Positions 1 through 13,871 of a stretch of 64,000 nt of DNA are shown one piece after another. The notes beneath the pieces were generated by a model that worked only from the letters and a program-made list of their open reading frames with translations, was not told the DNA's origin and searched no databases. The stretch lies in NCBI RefSeq assembly GCF_040581485.1, contig NC_090130.1, positions 19,347,656 through 19,411,655 of the forward strand. The letters run 5' to 3'. The stretch's first letter is position 1, and each line of letters starts with the position of its first letter. The stretch comes from Linepithema humile (taxonomy: Eukaryota; Arthropoda; Insecta; Hymenoptera; Formicidae). The translations under genes and the position numbers were made by a program.

Positions 1-53
1 ATTTTTTATTTTTGCAGATTCTAATAGTTACAATTCTTGAAAATGTCCTAAAA

Positions 54-484
54 CAGTGGTTTCCAAAGTGTGCGCCACGGCGCCCCGAGACGCCGCAGGT
101 TGTTCCCAGGGGCACCGCAAGATATTCGAAAATTGAGTAAGAAGAATAAAAAGCAAGTATCGTGCAAAAATCAAGGGTGGCTGTTTCCAGTTTGATTCCA
201 AAATTTGAGAAATTGTGTGATAAACAACAGGTTGTGTGGTTAACCATCCCACTAGTAAATGATTATATACATAATACTATAGTAATTATTAAAAAAGAAA
301 ACAAATATATACTTCTTTTATGAATTTAAACTATATGACTCATTATTTTTTTAACTAATTAACCTAACCTAACTTAACCGCATGAGCAAAAATGCAATTG
401 TTCAGTATTTTCTGACTTAAAGCGCTGTAAAAAAAATCTTGTACACTGAAGGCGCCGTGAAACGAAAAAGTTTGGGAACCACTG
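54..484. mobile_element. Non-autonomous hAT element (MITE-like) with 8-bp TSD
   Basis: The ends are inverted repeats beginning CAGTGGTTTCCAAA on the left and, reverse-complemented, CAGTGGTTCCCAAA on the right, followed on both sides by the GGCGCC-rich block. An identical 8-bp duplication TCCTAAAA flanks it (46-53 and 485-492). CAGTGG termini plus an 8-bp TSD fit the hAT superfamily. The 431 bp carry no coding potential, so mobility would need a transposase in trans. It lies in the Sin3A intron downstream of the last exon seen here. Confidence 0.85.
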
Positions 485-1164
485 TCCTAAAAGATTTCAA
501 ATCTTTTCGAAAGATACCAAAAATTCGAAAAATTGAAGGAGCTATAAGCGTTCAACGACGCCAAAATTAAGCGCGCGGAGAACGTTCAGCGAAATTTTAA
601 ACGCGTTTTTCTCGAAAATATGTTTTCAAAACGCGTGTGCAAGATTGTAAGAAAATTATTGAATCGGTCATCTTGCAATTGTGCATACATTTCGCTACTT
701 TGTTTTAGGAAATAAATCTCGGATTTCCTGAAATTTCAAAAATTAATATTTTTTACCCTGTAATAAACTGATTTTTAGGCAACAAACCGATTTTTTACTT
801 TTAACTGATATCATTTTGTTATTTTTCACTTTTTCTTTTCCGAGGCTTATGCCTACTGTAGCGTAGCGCGCGCGCGCGTACACACAAGAGTATACACACA
901 TACACATACGAGGGGTGTTTCCTAAGTTCTAAGAATTGCGTTCTAATTAAAAAAACAAAAGACTATCGACCAATATTTGCATACGTAGATAAGTTTTGAC
1001 ATATGTGTCTCAGAATGCCAGCCAACAGCAATCAGTATTGTTTGGTCGTTAGAGACAAATATAGACATATTTCTGAGATATTAATATTGCAAATATAGAA
1101 GACACTGTGAAATACTACTCGCCAAACTAAGAATGTTTTAAATTATCTGCACTGAGAATTACTC

Positions 1165-1260
1165 TTACATCCAGCGCACTCACTTGATCTGACGCACAGC
1201 GATTTTTATTTGTTTCCTGAGTCGAAAAAACCTCTACATGATTTCATTAAAACTAGCCAG
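1165..1260 (+). pseudogene. Mariner-family transposase C-terminal remnant
   Basis: Conceptual translation gives a short stretch with the pattern H-P-A-H-S-x-D-L-x-x-S-D-F-Y-L-F-P, matching the third-catalytic-Asp region of mariner transposases (usually YSPDLAPSDYHLF). Nothing readable flanks it, so it is a decayed fragment in a Sin3A intron. The surrounding 900-1310 has no other recognisable content. Confidence 0.55.
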
Positions 1261-1310
1261 CTCTCTCTGACTTCCTATCCAAACGTATGCAAAGATCGTG
1301 TTCGTAATGT

Positions 1311-1535
1311 TGCCAGTTGGAACTAATCCGCAGTGTGGCGTTAGTTGTTCTGGTTGATTGTCAGATTCAGCTCAAATCAAAGAGAAATGACAAGATGATA
1401 TTTTTATTGCTACTTGATCTTTTAAAATTTATTTCTTGGATTAAGTATGGGTTTGTCATTTCTCTTCGATTTGAGCTGAATTTGACAATCCACCAGAACA
1501 ACCAACACCATGTGGCGGATTAGTACCAACTGGTG
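1311..1535. repeat. Inverted-repeat (fold-back) element, arms about 83 bp
   Basis: The left arm (1311-1395) and right arm (1452-1535) are reverse complements at roughly 85% by eye, sharing blocks such as CCAGTTGG and GTTGTTCTGG, with about 55 bp of loop. The apparent open frame across it is a by-product of the palindrome. No clear target-site duplication was found. Confidence 0.65.
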
Positions 1536-1894
1536 ACAGAAAGACACGAAGTAGTGGGGGAGTTGGATAGGGCTGAAACCAGCTACAAGCCGTGGGTAAA
1601 AGGCACAAAAGTTTTATGAAGAGAGCTCAAAAGAACTAGTTTTACGCTGGGATAAGTGTATACAATTAAATGGGAATCGTATTGAAAAACTATAGTGTAA
1701 CATAGACAAAAATTTAAATTACAGAATTTAAAACAAAATTTCCAGAACTTTAAAAAACATCCCACGTATACACGTATATAGCTATCACAATATATACGGC
1801 TCCATGTATATATACAGCTATCATAAACTGTATTGTTACATTGAAAATGTCACTGATAATTGTATATTAAATCAAATATCTCCGAGATACTCAC

Positions 1895-4800
1895 TATGTA
1901 TATCTTGAAACAATTTTCATCCGCCATTGCCTTTTCAGCTTTGCGTTGATATGACAATTCAGCTCCTAGTCTCATATACGCTGTAGCACACAATCCACCG
2001 CCTCCGCTGCTTTCTTTAGATTGACGTTGCTCTCTTTGGAATAATTCCATACATTGTTGACATATAGGATCTGAGACCAAGTGCTGCAACTGGCAGAAAT
2101 GTATATAGTTTCAGACACCTGTTCTTATTCTATCATAATATTGTAAAAAGAAACGAAATCTACTTACTTGTCTCACAGCATAAGTTACGACTTTATCGAG
2201 AGTAAAGGCTATATAGGCATGTATACCGAACATCTCTCGTAACGTATCCTCGTACGCTGTACTTTCCATATTACCATCAAGGACATTTTTAACCATGTCC
2301 AAGAAAGCAGGATAATAGTCCTCAATTTCAATTTCACCTAGATGAAAGAATAATTAATAGGATGCAACGTGCAGACAATTAGTAAATTATACAAAAGTTT
2401 CAAAGTTTGCGAATCAGAATACCATAACGGATATATTTTCGAAAAACTTAAATAATGCAAATTTTTATTTTAAACAGTGTTTGAAATATAAGAATTTAAA
2501 ATTAGTCAATCGACGGTTACAGATTAGATGGCTGCTGCCCGTTTTACTGATGCTACGCAAAAAATTGTGTTACAGTCCGCTTGTGCATATTAATTCATAA
2601 TCAATATTTTCATTGATAAAAACACATCATCGTATGATGGTATGCGTAAGCAAACAATAACACAATCTTTGATCTGGTATCAATGAATACGATTACTACG
2701 TGTATTATTCGTGCAACTGACAGAGATAGGTGATCATTTAAATGTTATTTATAATTAGTTAGATATAAATCCTTATATTAAAAAAAATTGTTATTTATAT
2801 TTTAAAAATTGCAAGAATTTTCAATTCTCCGCTGCATTGATTCGCAAAGTAATTTTTTTGTAGACGATTCTATATATCATAAATGAATTACGTACTTTTT
2901 GGTTTTAATCTCAGAGCGACCGCTGTACTTTCTTTTCGTTGCTGTTTATATTTCGACTCCTCTTCTGCGAGGGTGACTGCTCTGTCGTACATTTTAGTTA
3001 ATCTTTCACAAAGTATGTGGTGTAACCTCAAAAAGAGGTACCAATTATTACTACCCATGAAAAGCGTGTACGCCTCATCGGGATCGTTCGAAAGAGCATG
3101 AATGGGTACTTTGATATCAGTTTCACTTTTGTTGGGAGTTAAAGACGTATTTGGCGACGCGGGAGTTTTACTTCTATTAGCTTGCAAACCACTCAACGAT
3201 GAAGTAGTCGTCACAGATTGAGAATTATTACATGCTGCCACGTTTATATCTTCTTTTTCATCTAAATTAGAAAAAAAGTAGAGCATATATTAAAATATAT
3301 TTAATGTTAATTTAACAATGACTTGAAACATGCAGGTGTCCCGTTTAGACAAAGATAACAGTTATATAAACAGTTATATCAAATACAATAAAAAGTAAGC
3401 AAAACTTACCGTCCTCGTCTCTCTCGTCATCGCTAAGTTCTTGTCGTGGATGGAAAAAGAGATCAGGTATGAAATGCTTCAATAAAAGTTTTATTCGTTG
3501 TTTGTCTTCTTTGTGAATAGCGGTCTGCCGCTTAACATGATGGATTAGAAGATTAGCAGCATCGTCTAGTACAGATTTGTCCTTGTATGGCAAAATGAGG
3601 TGCGGCCCGTTGTTTCCCTGGCCATCACCGTTACCATCGTCACCTTGTTCGTGCCTCTGTATAACGCGTTAATCCATTAAATGATTTATGTATAACACAT
3701 CAATTGATCACATATATACAGTGTTCGTAGCGATATGCTAATGGTATGATACCACTGAATTTTGATCAAAAAGCATGCTACTTTTGATTAATGCCATCAC
3801 TGAAATCCTAGACTGACATTATCATCGGCTGATGGCATAGAATGATATATGCTTGATATATTTCATTAACGCGGAGTTACACAACTGATTGAACTGATTT
3901 TGAGCACTCTTTCGAAGCAAAATGTTCTGATTTGCATCTTATTTGTTCAAATATTTATTAGTACTATTATTACCATGAAAAATATATGATTATTTTGGTT
4001 CCAATATCGATTATGGCGCTTCCTCGAAAATAGAGAATCATATTATCACTGCGACCATTGATCATGTATATATGTGATATGTAACATATCGCAAGATACA
4101 TTTATACACGATATGGCTAAAAAATTCAAAAATACAAAAAAAAGGTATTTACTAGATTTTAATTCCTCTAGCTGACTGCATTTTGCTCAAAATTAAATTA
4201 CGCGTAAAAATATAGCACGATTTGAGGATAGTAATTATCTTACTGAATATGTTAAACGCTATTGGAGTTGTGTATAACATTAAAGAGCAATTAAATCTTA
4301 TAAACTTTTGATATTTTTTTCTGAATTCAATCCCGCAATCTTTTAGCCACATTGTATAATTAAATTATACGTAAATTGTACGAAAATTATACGAAATTGT
4401 ATACTAACCTCGTCGTACAAAGTTTCAATCTCATTGAATAAACTTTTAGATCTCAATGCTTTTACATCGTTTTGTTTGAAGTTAATTCCCTGATGATCTA
4501 AGGATTTCAAGTAATATTTCTCATTCTGTTCTCGCCAGATTTTATTGAATCCCTTTTGTGCCTCCCGCCATTCTTCCTCCTTGGCTTTCAATCGACGGAG
4601 CACAACAGGCACAGCTACTACAGGATTTTTCTTGAGACCTTCTATAATATCAACAGCTTTATCACCATATATCCTCTTTAACGCTCGTTGATGAATTGTG
4701 GAAGAACAACCACCCAAACAATCGTCAAGCTTAAACTTTTGTGCTTCTTCTTGGCTCATTCTATTTATTTTTTTATGAACTCCTTCAAGCACTCTAATCG

Positions 4801-7800
4801 TTGACGCATTGGTTTCTATGACAACGTCTAATTCGAAACGTTCATCCTCGCATCGATATATAAATTCTTCGTATTGAGTTTTCCTAAGCAAACAAATGTA
4901 CATGTACTTTACAAGCCTCAAAGCCTGGTATTCCAATTAATTTTGCAAAAGGATTCAATTTCAAGTTTAGTAGATAAAAACGATGAATTACCTTGACGTT
5001 ACAAATGTACTGTCTTCTGACCAAGTTGGAAACGAAACCCAGGTATCGTTAAGAACTTCCTTACACAATTGCGTTCTGCCGCTACATTTTGGTTGAATGT
5101 ATGATTTCGGCAATGCGCAATACGACGCTCCTAATCTTTTGCACGCTGTATAATCAATTTCCATCGCCAAGTCACCTTGCGGCCGTTCTTGATGACTCCG
5201 CACGATATTATTCGGGAAATTCTCCACACCCATCACGTTTGCTGCGTTTGTCGTTGTAATAGTGGACGAATCAGGTAAGTAGCCGAGGAAATCTTTGAAC
5301 CAGCGTAGTAGTTCGGGAAAACGACCGAGGAATGGTGTCACCAATTGAACAAGTTCAGATTTCGATACTATCTCTTGATTAAAAAGTACGAGACATCGAA
5401 GAAAATTTTCGTAAACCTCTTGCGATCTAAGCGTCTTTCGAACCTAAGTATTTATATTTGTTTAAAGAAACTTGTATGTAGGAAGTAGTCAAAATGAAAT
5501 AATTACAAAAGTAACACTTACCTTGTCGAAGAAAGCATAGTCGTTCAAGGTGCCATATTTTCCAGCTTCCGTAACGGTAACGTCACGCATCGAAGCCACT
5601 TTGTGCTTTTTTAAAGGCGGTGGTCCATGTTGTATGTGATGAGAATTCCCTGCTGTCGTCGAAGTCGAGAATGACGGACTCCTCTTTAATTGCCCTGTAC
5701 TATGTCCAAATTTCTGACCGCTGTTTATATCTCTTATGCTCGATCTATCTCGTTCTCGTTCTCTGTGATCCCGACTATCGCGTTCCAACCCGGTTGTACC
5801 GCTGGACTCTCGAAGATCTCTCGGAATAGTTCCGGAATTGTTGTAAGGTGTTTTAAGTCCAATCGGTTTCTTAACAATTGCCGTATGATCGTTAACCGAT
5901 GTCGTCTTATTAGTCTGAAACATGACAGACTAATACGAATGAGAATTATTTTCACAGAGTAAGAGAAAACATTTTCAACAAATAAAACAGAAAAAATTTC
6001 TAAATAAAGATTAATTTTGTCTTATGACAAGTTTTTTCTATACAAAGATTTAGATTGGAAAAATATTATATAATAGCAGACATGAATATAAAATGCGTAA
6101 ATACAGCAAGTAGATCATGAGTGCCTTGCTGTCTTTTTATATGACCTTTTTCCCGCGTGTATGTAATCTTATTACTAAAATTTTGACTGTAAAATGCAAG
6201 CAATGTTCTTGTTCATATTTCGTTTTAAAATATAATAAACGTTAATTTAAGTCGATCGTTTAAGCAAATTGCAATATTTTAGCCACAATTCAAAAGTATC
6301 CTATTTATCCTATTACAAATAAGCGACTCACCAACGAACTTTGCTGATTTGTAGCATCTGGCAAAAATTGTCCAAATTCAGCGAGCAAGTCTTCTTGATT
6401 TTCAAATAACTTAGCAACTTGGCTATAAACTTCTGCTTCTGTTAAGTGTTTTGTTCCTCCTGTAGCACCAGAATTTGTACCTCCTATATGGCCGGATTCC
6501 TTTAAATTTCGCTGCTCTTTTTGATACGTATGTAATATCTCCAAAAACCGTTTGTATTTGTCCGGCTGACCTTGGAACCGATTCTAAAAACAATGTAATA
6601 TATGTTATTGTATAAAAATAAGTGAACCGTTGGGCCAATGTCAATTATTCTACGATGTTTTGGATTTTTATTTAATTGTTACTATTTTATGTGTTATATA
6701 ATTCTACCTTGATCTTATTAACGTAGTTTATCGCATGATTGAATTCAACCGGCTGACTTTGCTGCGTTTGTCCACCAGTTGATATACCATCTGCTTGACT
6801 TAAAGCTTGACTGACAGCTTGCGCCTGGGCGGTACTAATATGTGAATTATTATACACCGGTACTGGTGGTGGTGAAGGCGCATGAACAGTCAAACTATTC
6901 GTCGTAATACTGTTTGCTATGGTATGGTGTATATTTCCCGACCTGAAAATGACCGACGTAATCACAAATATTGCATCTTCTCCCGTAATAATTTATTCAT
7001 TCCATCCAATTATATTTGGTTTAATAAAATATTCACTCACCCTTGCATTATTTGTAAAACTGGGGGTGCTTTTGCAGGCTGCGTGGGTGGACTAGCCACC
7101 GGAGGCGAACCAACATTTACTGTGCAATGATGCTGCGATAACGTGGCAGTATGTGTTGCTGTCGGACTCGGCATACTGACTGACACTTGAAAGGCATATC
7201 CCTGTTCGTTCGCTTGTACCTCTATCTTATAACCTGGTGGGAGAAATGTGTTGAAGCCAACAATGAGTTCGGGGTGTCCTTTAAATAGATGACTCACTCG
7301 GGTTATTACCCCTGGAGTATCTATACTTTGAGATTTAAATTCCTTCATGATATCTAAGAAATCATTGTACACCTGCAAATAAAGATATTGGCGCGTTAAA
7401 ATTATGTAAAATACTAAATGTGGATACCAAATCAATTGGCGTAAACAAATCGGCACGCTGCAGCTAAGCATTTAAAAATTTCATATTTCCACGCTTTAAT
7501 AAATCATGCAATAAACACGTTCAAAGAAATTTGCAATGTTTGAGTGTACAAGCATCACTTTATACATAATTTGTAATTTCTTGTTATTCACCTGCGGTTG
7601 ATCACTGAATTTATACTTGACTTGATCCAGATAAGACAATGCATCTTCCACTTTTAATCTCTGAAACTGTTGAGACCCACTTCCTCCTCCCAGATTAGGA
7701 CCACCAGGCGGAGTAGAAGCCATAGGCGTTACATTACCAGAGTGTACCTATAATTACAATTACATATCCTTTACAAGCTTTTTATAATAGCTAACACTTA

Positions 7801-8374
7801 ACAGTGATATGTACTTCCCCTCTTTATTTCAAGAAAAAATTAGACAATGCAAACCTTATGCCTTATTGTCGATTGTTGTTGAGTGTGGGCTTGATTTTGT
7901 GATCCCGATGTAGGTTGTTGAGAGGCCATAGTGTGACTACTGCCACCACCTATTCCGCTGTGTAAGCCTCCGCTAGTATTTATGCTGCTACCGCCACATG
8001 TGGAACTTAGTCCTGCCGTAGAGTTGTTTGCTTGCTAAATATGATATATTTGCAATATATTACAATATTTCCTTATTCATTTATTGTTATCGCACATGGC
8101 AACTTACTTTAATAGGAGACGGTGCCGCAGTTGGCACAACAATCGCACCGGTGTACTGCTGTTGAGTTTGAGCAGTACCAAATTGTATGCTTCCTGGCAT
8201 TTCTTTTGATGTAACAGATCGAACTGCTTGGCCGGGTACAACGACGCCTATCCCACTGCTTGTGTGATATTCTAAACTACCTCCTCCTCCACCACCTATG
8301 CCACTTCCCGCACTCACTGACGAGTGCTTTGCTGGTGGTGATGCTACGTCATCCAGTCCGCGAACACGTTTCAT
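1895..8374 (-). CDS. Sin3A: Sin3A, paired amphipathic helix corepressor scaffold (3' end outside window)
   Basis: SIN3 is the nuclear scaffold of the Rpd3/HDAC corepressor complex. Coding exons read downward: 8374-8108, 8034-7855, 7747-7592, 7372-7041, 6942-6708, 6583-6332, 5914-5522, 5443-4992, 4883-4409, 3656-3410, 3261-2896, 2337-2168 and 2089-1895 (3720 nt, 1240 residues so far). The start MKRVRGLDD resembles the family start MKRRLDD. PAH1 lies at about residues 179-255, PAH2 at 375-460 and PAH3 at 594-665. The HDAC-interacting region follows, with YCALPKSY, the WSEDSTFV block and CEDERFELDVV. A Gly/Ser/Gln-rich linker fills residues 15-175. The last exon here ends at a good donor (GTGAGT), so the conserved C-terminal block must lie beyond position 1. 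A splice acceptor just before the ATG (about 8397) implies a non-coding first exon upstream. The reading frame is clean throughout. Confidence 0.96.
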
Positions 8375-8397
8375 CGCAAATCACATCAGACATACTA

Positions 8398-9600
8398 AAA
8401 ATAAAGATAAGTAATTTTTGCATATTACTATCAATTATCAAGAAATATATTCCAGTCAAAAATATGTTTAAATGCAATTTACTTGCAGCAAGAGTTTAGT
8501 TGACATGCAGCAACAGACTCTATTTTAAAGTCAACTTATATTTTATATAAGCATAAAAAGTAACAAATTACAAAATGTAAGAATTAATAGAAAAATATGC
8601 ACACACCTAATAAAACTCTAATAAAAAAAAATCAAAAATAATTTTTCTCAAAAAAATAAATTATATTCCGATGTTGCGTAGATGTTTATGTATATGCACT
8701 GTTATGTATATATATTATCTTGATAAAAAATATATGACGTATAAATTACTATTTTTCACAAAATCTTCAAACGCTTACAGATTATTACTTCTACCATCAT
8801 GTTATATTCTACGTTAATTTTAAATAATTTACATAATAAATTATTGATAAAATTAATAGTTTAGATCATTGCTGTATCTTTTGTGAATAATTTTTATATC
8901 AAATTGTACAGTATTCATTTTGAGCAGATTGTTGTTCACAAATAAGAAAATTCACTAATTACATTCTGCTCATAACACACACTTTGAAGTAAATATGTCA
9001 CAATGATATATTTTAAAAACACATGTGTACATTGCATTTTCAATGTTTTTTCTTTAACTAAAATTCCTTAAAAAATGCTTGAATCACATGATATCATTAA
9101 TTTCTATTTAATTTGTTTATACATTTTCAAAAGAAGATTTGTACGCAAAGAATGTTTTCTATAGCAACCTTATGATAAAAAATGAAAAAATGTATTAAAA
9201 AGTGTATCAGATTAGGTTAGGTTAGGTTATATAGACACAACGTTTTTCACAACTGAAAAACTATGTCCGTTAACTTCAGTTAGTCACCATAAATTTTTTA
9301 ATCTCGTGAGCATATGTAGAAATATTTTTCACCATATAAATGCAATGCAGATTTATCGATATAAGCGATATTTCGCTTTAAACGAATATGATAGTTAATC
9401 CGAAGCGAGACAGACGCGCAAACCTTGAGACCGCGTTATGAAAATAAGTTATAAACTCATGCTAGCTATGAAAGAATCGATCTTCTTTGCGGAGTTCTCA
9501 ACGTGACCTTGCATATATATGGAAAAAGTCACATCAAATACAAGACGAAGCTAAGAGACAAAGTGATAAACGCGTGAATATGTGGTTACGTGCGCTCCAG
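8398..9600 (-). other. Probable 5' UTR intron of Sin3A, AT-rich
   Basis: AT-rich sequence without coding potential lies between the acceptor before the Sin3A ATG and the GC-richer block at 9.6-11.1 kb. Its only recognisable item is a short telomere-type repeat at 9212-9229. The 5' non-coding exon was not pinned down. Confidence 0.4.
9212..9229 (+). repeat. Interstitial (TTAGG)n telomere-like repeat
   Basis: Three tandem TTAGG units followed by TTA. TTAGG is the ancestral insect telomere repeat. A related CCTAA run sits inside the hAT element at about 362-376. Confidence 0.8.
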
Positions 9601-9608
9601 TCTCTTTT

Positions 9609-9614
9609 TTCTCT

Positions 9615-9673
<59 letters not shown>
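9609..9673. repeat. (CT)n microsatellite
   Basis: A poly-C start followed by about 28 uninterrupted CT units. Apparent open frames across it are repeat artefacts. Confidence 0.95.
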
Positions 9674-9699
9674 ATCTGTCTCTCTTCGTACGTACCAAT

Positions 9700-10441
9700 T
9701 TCCATCTGAGAAGACGTGTACGTTCCTGTCTCCCACGTAGTCTTATAGTAAAAGTGCAACGAGGAATATATAAACGTTGACGGTAGCGTCGAGATAGGTT
9801 GTTTGATTATTGCCGCGAGCAGTACACTGGCGTCGTCGACACTCTGCTTTAACCCCGTCCGAAATTTTCGATCGCGTCGATGGCCGAGTTGGGAGTTTTT
9901 GCTGCGTATGCACACGCGAAAACTTGCACCGGTACGGTCGACCCGCAACACCGTCGCCCCGTCCCGATCCGTCTCCACGTCTCCGTGTCTCCGGGCTGCG
10001 CCGCACAGTCAGTCGTTCGCCAGGAGTGAGCAGGTTTGTTGGTGCCGCGCGTTTCCAAACACACTAGCCGGTTCCTCGCACGTTACGCAATATTCTACGT
10101 AAATACATAATGCGTTCCTCTGAGCGTCGGGCTACGTCCGCACCGCGTCCGATTACTTGCTCCGCGGAGCGCCACCGCCGAAGGAGGCACTTTCGGCTTG
10201 CACACCCTCGGTATCACCAATTTCTTCCCTCGCAGTCGAGTCTCTCGACGGCGTATAATCGACCCTTATACCACAAAAGCTCTCTATCTTTCTTTCCCTC
10301 CTCCCTCTCTCTCTCTCATACTCACACGACACTCCTTCTCACTCACTCACTCATCCACTATCTCCACCTCTCTGTTCCTCTTCCGCTCGCGTTCTGTTCG
10401 CGCGTACGCACACACACACACACCGCGCGCGCGCGCGCGCG

Positions 10442-10486
<45 letters not shown>

Positions 10487-11140
10487 CTCTTCCCGCTCTC
10501 TTACTTTCTCACTGTCTCTCTCTCTTCTTCTACACTTAGATTCTCCTCCCTCTCTCGTAATTTCTGCAATCTCGCGCTTCACCAGCCTCTTCTCTCCTTC
10601 TCAATACGTTATTTTTTCACGGCCAAAAATCAGCAGAACTTTTAACGGGCCGGTTGGTCCTATCGTCCGCAAGAATTCACTGTGTTCTCTCACTTGCACG
10701 AATATGCGAACGCGCGCGAGAAATTCACTTCTCAGCAATGGTAAAATCTTGTCGTGTCGATAAACAAACGCAAAATAATACGCATCTCCCGTACGGATAT
10801 GAGGCACGCATCACGTCGGACCTCGTTGCACTTTTCCGCAAGACGCGTACGTGAAATCGCTTTAGCTGCACAAACTCGCATAACTCACACTCCCTCCGTG
10901 GTACAAAGCAAACTATTGGATTTTGTGATGGCAAACAAGGAACCGACTGGTCCGTGTAGCGGGACGAGACGCGGTGGTGGAAGAGGGTACTGCGCAGAAG
11001 CGTACTGGCGCGACCAGCGGCGTCTCTGTTACCAACCACTCGCGGGTACTGCTACCGGCTGGTGCCTCCCACGCTCATCCGTGGCTATCCGTGGCGCGAC
11101 AAGCGATGCGATGCGACGCTCGGCCTGAGAAAATTGCATC
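9700..11140. promoter_or_regulatory. CpG-bearing GC-rich block, presumed Sin3A promoter and first exon region
   Basis: Base composition changes sharply here: many CG dinucleotides, pyrimidine tracts and CA/GC repeats in an otherwise AT-rich window. Its place upstream of Sin3A, head to head with Trmu, suggests a promoter region. Several overlapping open frames exist on both strands, but none shows a recognisable domain and they are largely low-complexity. No TATA box or transcription start is claimed. Confidence 0.4.
10407..10486. repeat. Compound (CA)n/(CG)n microsatellite
   Basis: CA units, a short alternating GC stretch, then about 20 more CA units. Alternating purine-pyrimidine DNA of this kind can adopt left-handed form; that is general knowledge and was not tested here. 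Confidence 0.95.
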
Positions 11141-12870
11141 CGAAAAAACGGCATCGTGTTTCAATCGGAGGGAGCAATGTGTACAAACATCTTTCTATAA
11201 ATTAAAATTGAAGCATATGCAATGATGTGCTATCATGTGAATAAACTTCACGCAATGAACTCCAATCGCAAAGTCGTGACCTAGCAATTTAAGACACTAC
11301 TTCGTACATCATTACCGTAGCTCGCCAACACGATGCCGCCTAACCATATGTCGCTCCTGTCCGCACGTACGTACGCACACACACATATGCGCGCGCGCTA
11401 CGCACGTCGTCAGTCAAAATCTGACATCGTAGTCACCTTCGAAATTTTTCAAAATAGAAAAATTGATCAGAATAAAGAGACGAATAATCTTTTTTAACTC
11501 AGTCGTGCTAATTCAAAAATATAGACGATTTATATCCATTTGCATAAAACGACACTTGGTGCGAACCGATAAGTACGCACGCGTGCAAATGGTGACACGG
11601 ACGGATTTGTGATATTCAAGAATTATTTGACTTTCCGTCACTTATCCGATCAACTCTTGAAACTATTTATCCCTGCCGAGAGTATATACCTAGCAGTACG
11701 TTTCTATTGCATTCTGATACTTGCAAATTTGATTTCCATACGGATAATCCCGAAAAGGGATTAAAATACCTAAAACAGAGACCGATACATACGGCCCTGA
11801 ATTGCTAAGCCATTAAGTGAGACAGGCGCAGAATTCGCCGAGTATCCGAGCATTTCCTTGCGACCGATGTTTCGCGGCTAGCAGCTGTTCCAAGAGACGA
11901 GCGAACCCCCCATCGAAATTTGGGTCATGGAAACTGCGCAAAAATAGCCCATTGCTGCGAGACGATCGCGTTATTTGTTGAAAAAACATTTTTAACCTTG
12001 CGATTTTTAACTGTGTGCTACGATATACAAAACGTCGCGGATTCTCGTCATACGTGCTACAATTTTCCATGCAAAATATGCTATGCGCTGTGACCATTCG
12101 ATGTTTATCTGTCAATCAGCTTGACTGGTTACAAGCCAGAGAGAGCCACACGGATTGGCTGGCAAACTTTATTCGATGATTCGCGCGCGAATTTCAAACA
12201 AATTCATCATGTGGTGCTTGCACTTAAGCCCATGACAGTCGAATCCTGAAAGATTAAAATATTATCGAACGATTGTTTGCATGAGATTGCATATATAATG
12301 TTTCCAACATAAAAATTGATGGCATGAAAATATGGAAGCAGATTAGTCCTTTGTTGTATCGATGCCTTGCCACGTGACGCTTTACAATTTATAACCTACG
12401 AATTCGTACGTATTTACCGGTTTCTAAACTATATCTTAAAGTATTCATTTCTGCACCAAGTTTAATAAATTATTTGATTACACAAAACTTTTATAATTGC
12501 ATTATTTGTATTCTTTGCCAAAATAAAGCTGACAAAGTTTTGCACTATTGTTTACATGTTGATATAATGAAAGAATAAAACGTTTTGTGATACAGTGATT
12601 CTTGAATGTATGTTTATCAGGATATATCAGGATATAAATGTAGAATTAAAAACAAGAAAATTAATGAAGTTATATATTATGCTATAAATAATGTACATCA
12701 CCCAATACTTGAATTTCAACGCAATGGTATCCTTAATGTAACAAAATAGGATAAGAATTTGAAAAAATACGCATTAACATTTTATCTGTTTTATAGGATC
12801 TTCAAATTAATAAATCACAAAAACTATTGTGTATAATAATATCAACATATTCATAGATTATTTTGTCAAG
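11141..12870. other. Intergenic Sin3A-Trmu spacer, no gene recognised
   Basis: A 100-codon open frame on the minus strand (12115-11813) has no recognisable domain and no neighbouring splice structure that would support it. The last 300 bases, AT-rich, lead into the Trmu start and would hold its promoter and 5' leader. Nothing else was recognised. Confidence 0.4.
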
Positions 12871-13825
12871 ATGATCAAAAATGTTGTTGTCGGTATATCC
12901 GGTGGTGTGGACAGTGCAGTGACAGCTCTGCTACTTAAAAATAAAGGTTGGAATAAAAGAATGAAACTTAGCTTTATTTTTTTACTATATACTTATCAAA
13001 ATGAGTATGTGTTTTTTAAGGGTTTAATGTTATTGGTGTGTTTATGAAAAACTGGGACATTAGAGATGAAACAGGAAATTGTATGGTTGAAAAGGATTAC
13101 AATGATGCACAATGGATTTGTAATAAACTGAAAATCCCTTTAGTACAAGTTGATTTTGTAAAAGAATATTGGAATGAAGTCTTTAGGTATTTTCATCTTT
13201 CTAAGAAAAAGAATACACCTAACATAATTTTTATTTAACCAATTTTTCCAGTGATCTTGTGGAAAAGTATCAAACTGGGTATACTCCAAATCCAGATATT
13301 TTATGCAATAAGAACATCAAGTTTAATAAATTTTTTCATTTTGCACGTAAAAAATTTCAAGCAGATGCAATTGCAACAGGTCATTATGCTAAAACAAGCT
13401 TTGGATCTTATCTAGAAAACTATGAAGCAGACACAAGTAAGTATTTCATATTAAGTGAAATTATTGCAATAGTCAACTATTTCTTAGAGCAATAATGTAA
13501 CTATAATAACTATGTAGATGTACACTTGTTGCAAGCCCGTGATAGTAATAAAGATCAAACATTTTTTCTACATCAAATACCACAACAAACTTTGAGATGT
13601 TGCATGTTTCCTCTTGGAAATTATTTGAAAAGTCATGTCAAAACAATAGCCAAAGAGGCAGGCTTGTACCAAATAGCACAAAAAAAGGAAAGCATGGGTA
13701 TCTGTTTTGTGGGAAAACGTGAATTTCAAGATTTTATTTCAGAGGTAAAAGATATATTGTCATACTCTACAGATACTGTACAAATTTTGTGCGTACATGC
13801 AAAATTAAACACACATTTCTTTAAA

Positions 13826-13871
<46 letters not shown>

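Noticed and set aside
1317..1523. 68-codon frame over the fold-back repeat
   Set aside because: An effect of the inverted repeat; the two halves are reverse complements.
1..1894. C-terminal Sin3A exons
   Set aside because: Searched on the minus strand for the conserved C-terminal block; none was readable, so these exons are placed beyond the left edge.
10110..10763. 217-codon open frame on the plus strand
   Set aside because: Composed of CT- and CA-repeat translation (His-Thr and Ser-Leu runs), with no domain; stop codons are rare here because of GC-rich low complexity.
11813..12115. 100-codon minus-strand frame upstream of Trmu
   Set aside because: No recognisable motif, no splice context and no similarity to known families that I can see; treated as chance.
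12829..12870. Longer Trmu N-terminus as a mitochondrial presequence
   Set aside because: The upstream in-frame codon is GTG, not ATG; the first ATG at 12871 gives the spacing seen in the family.
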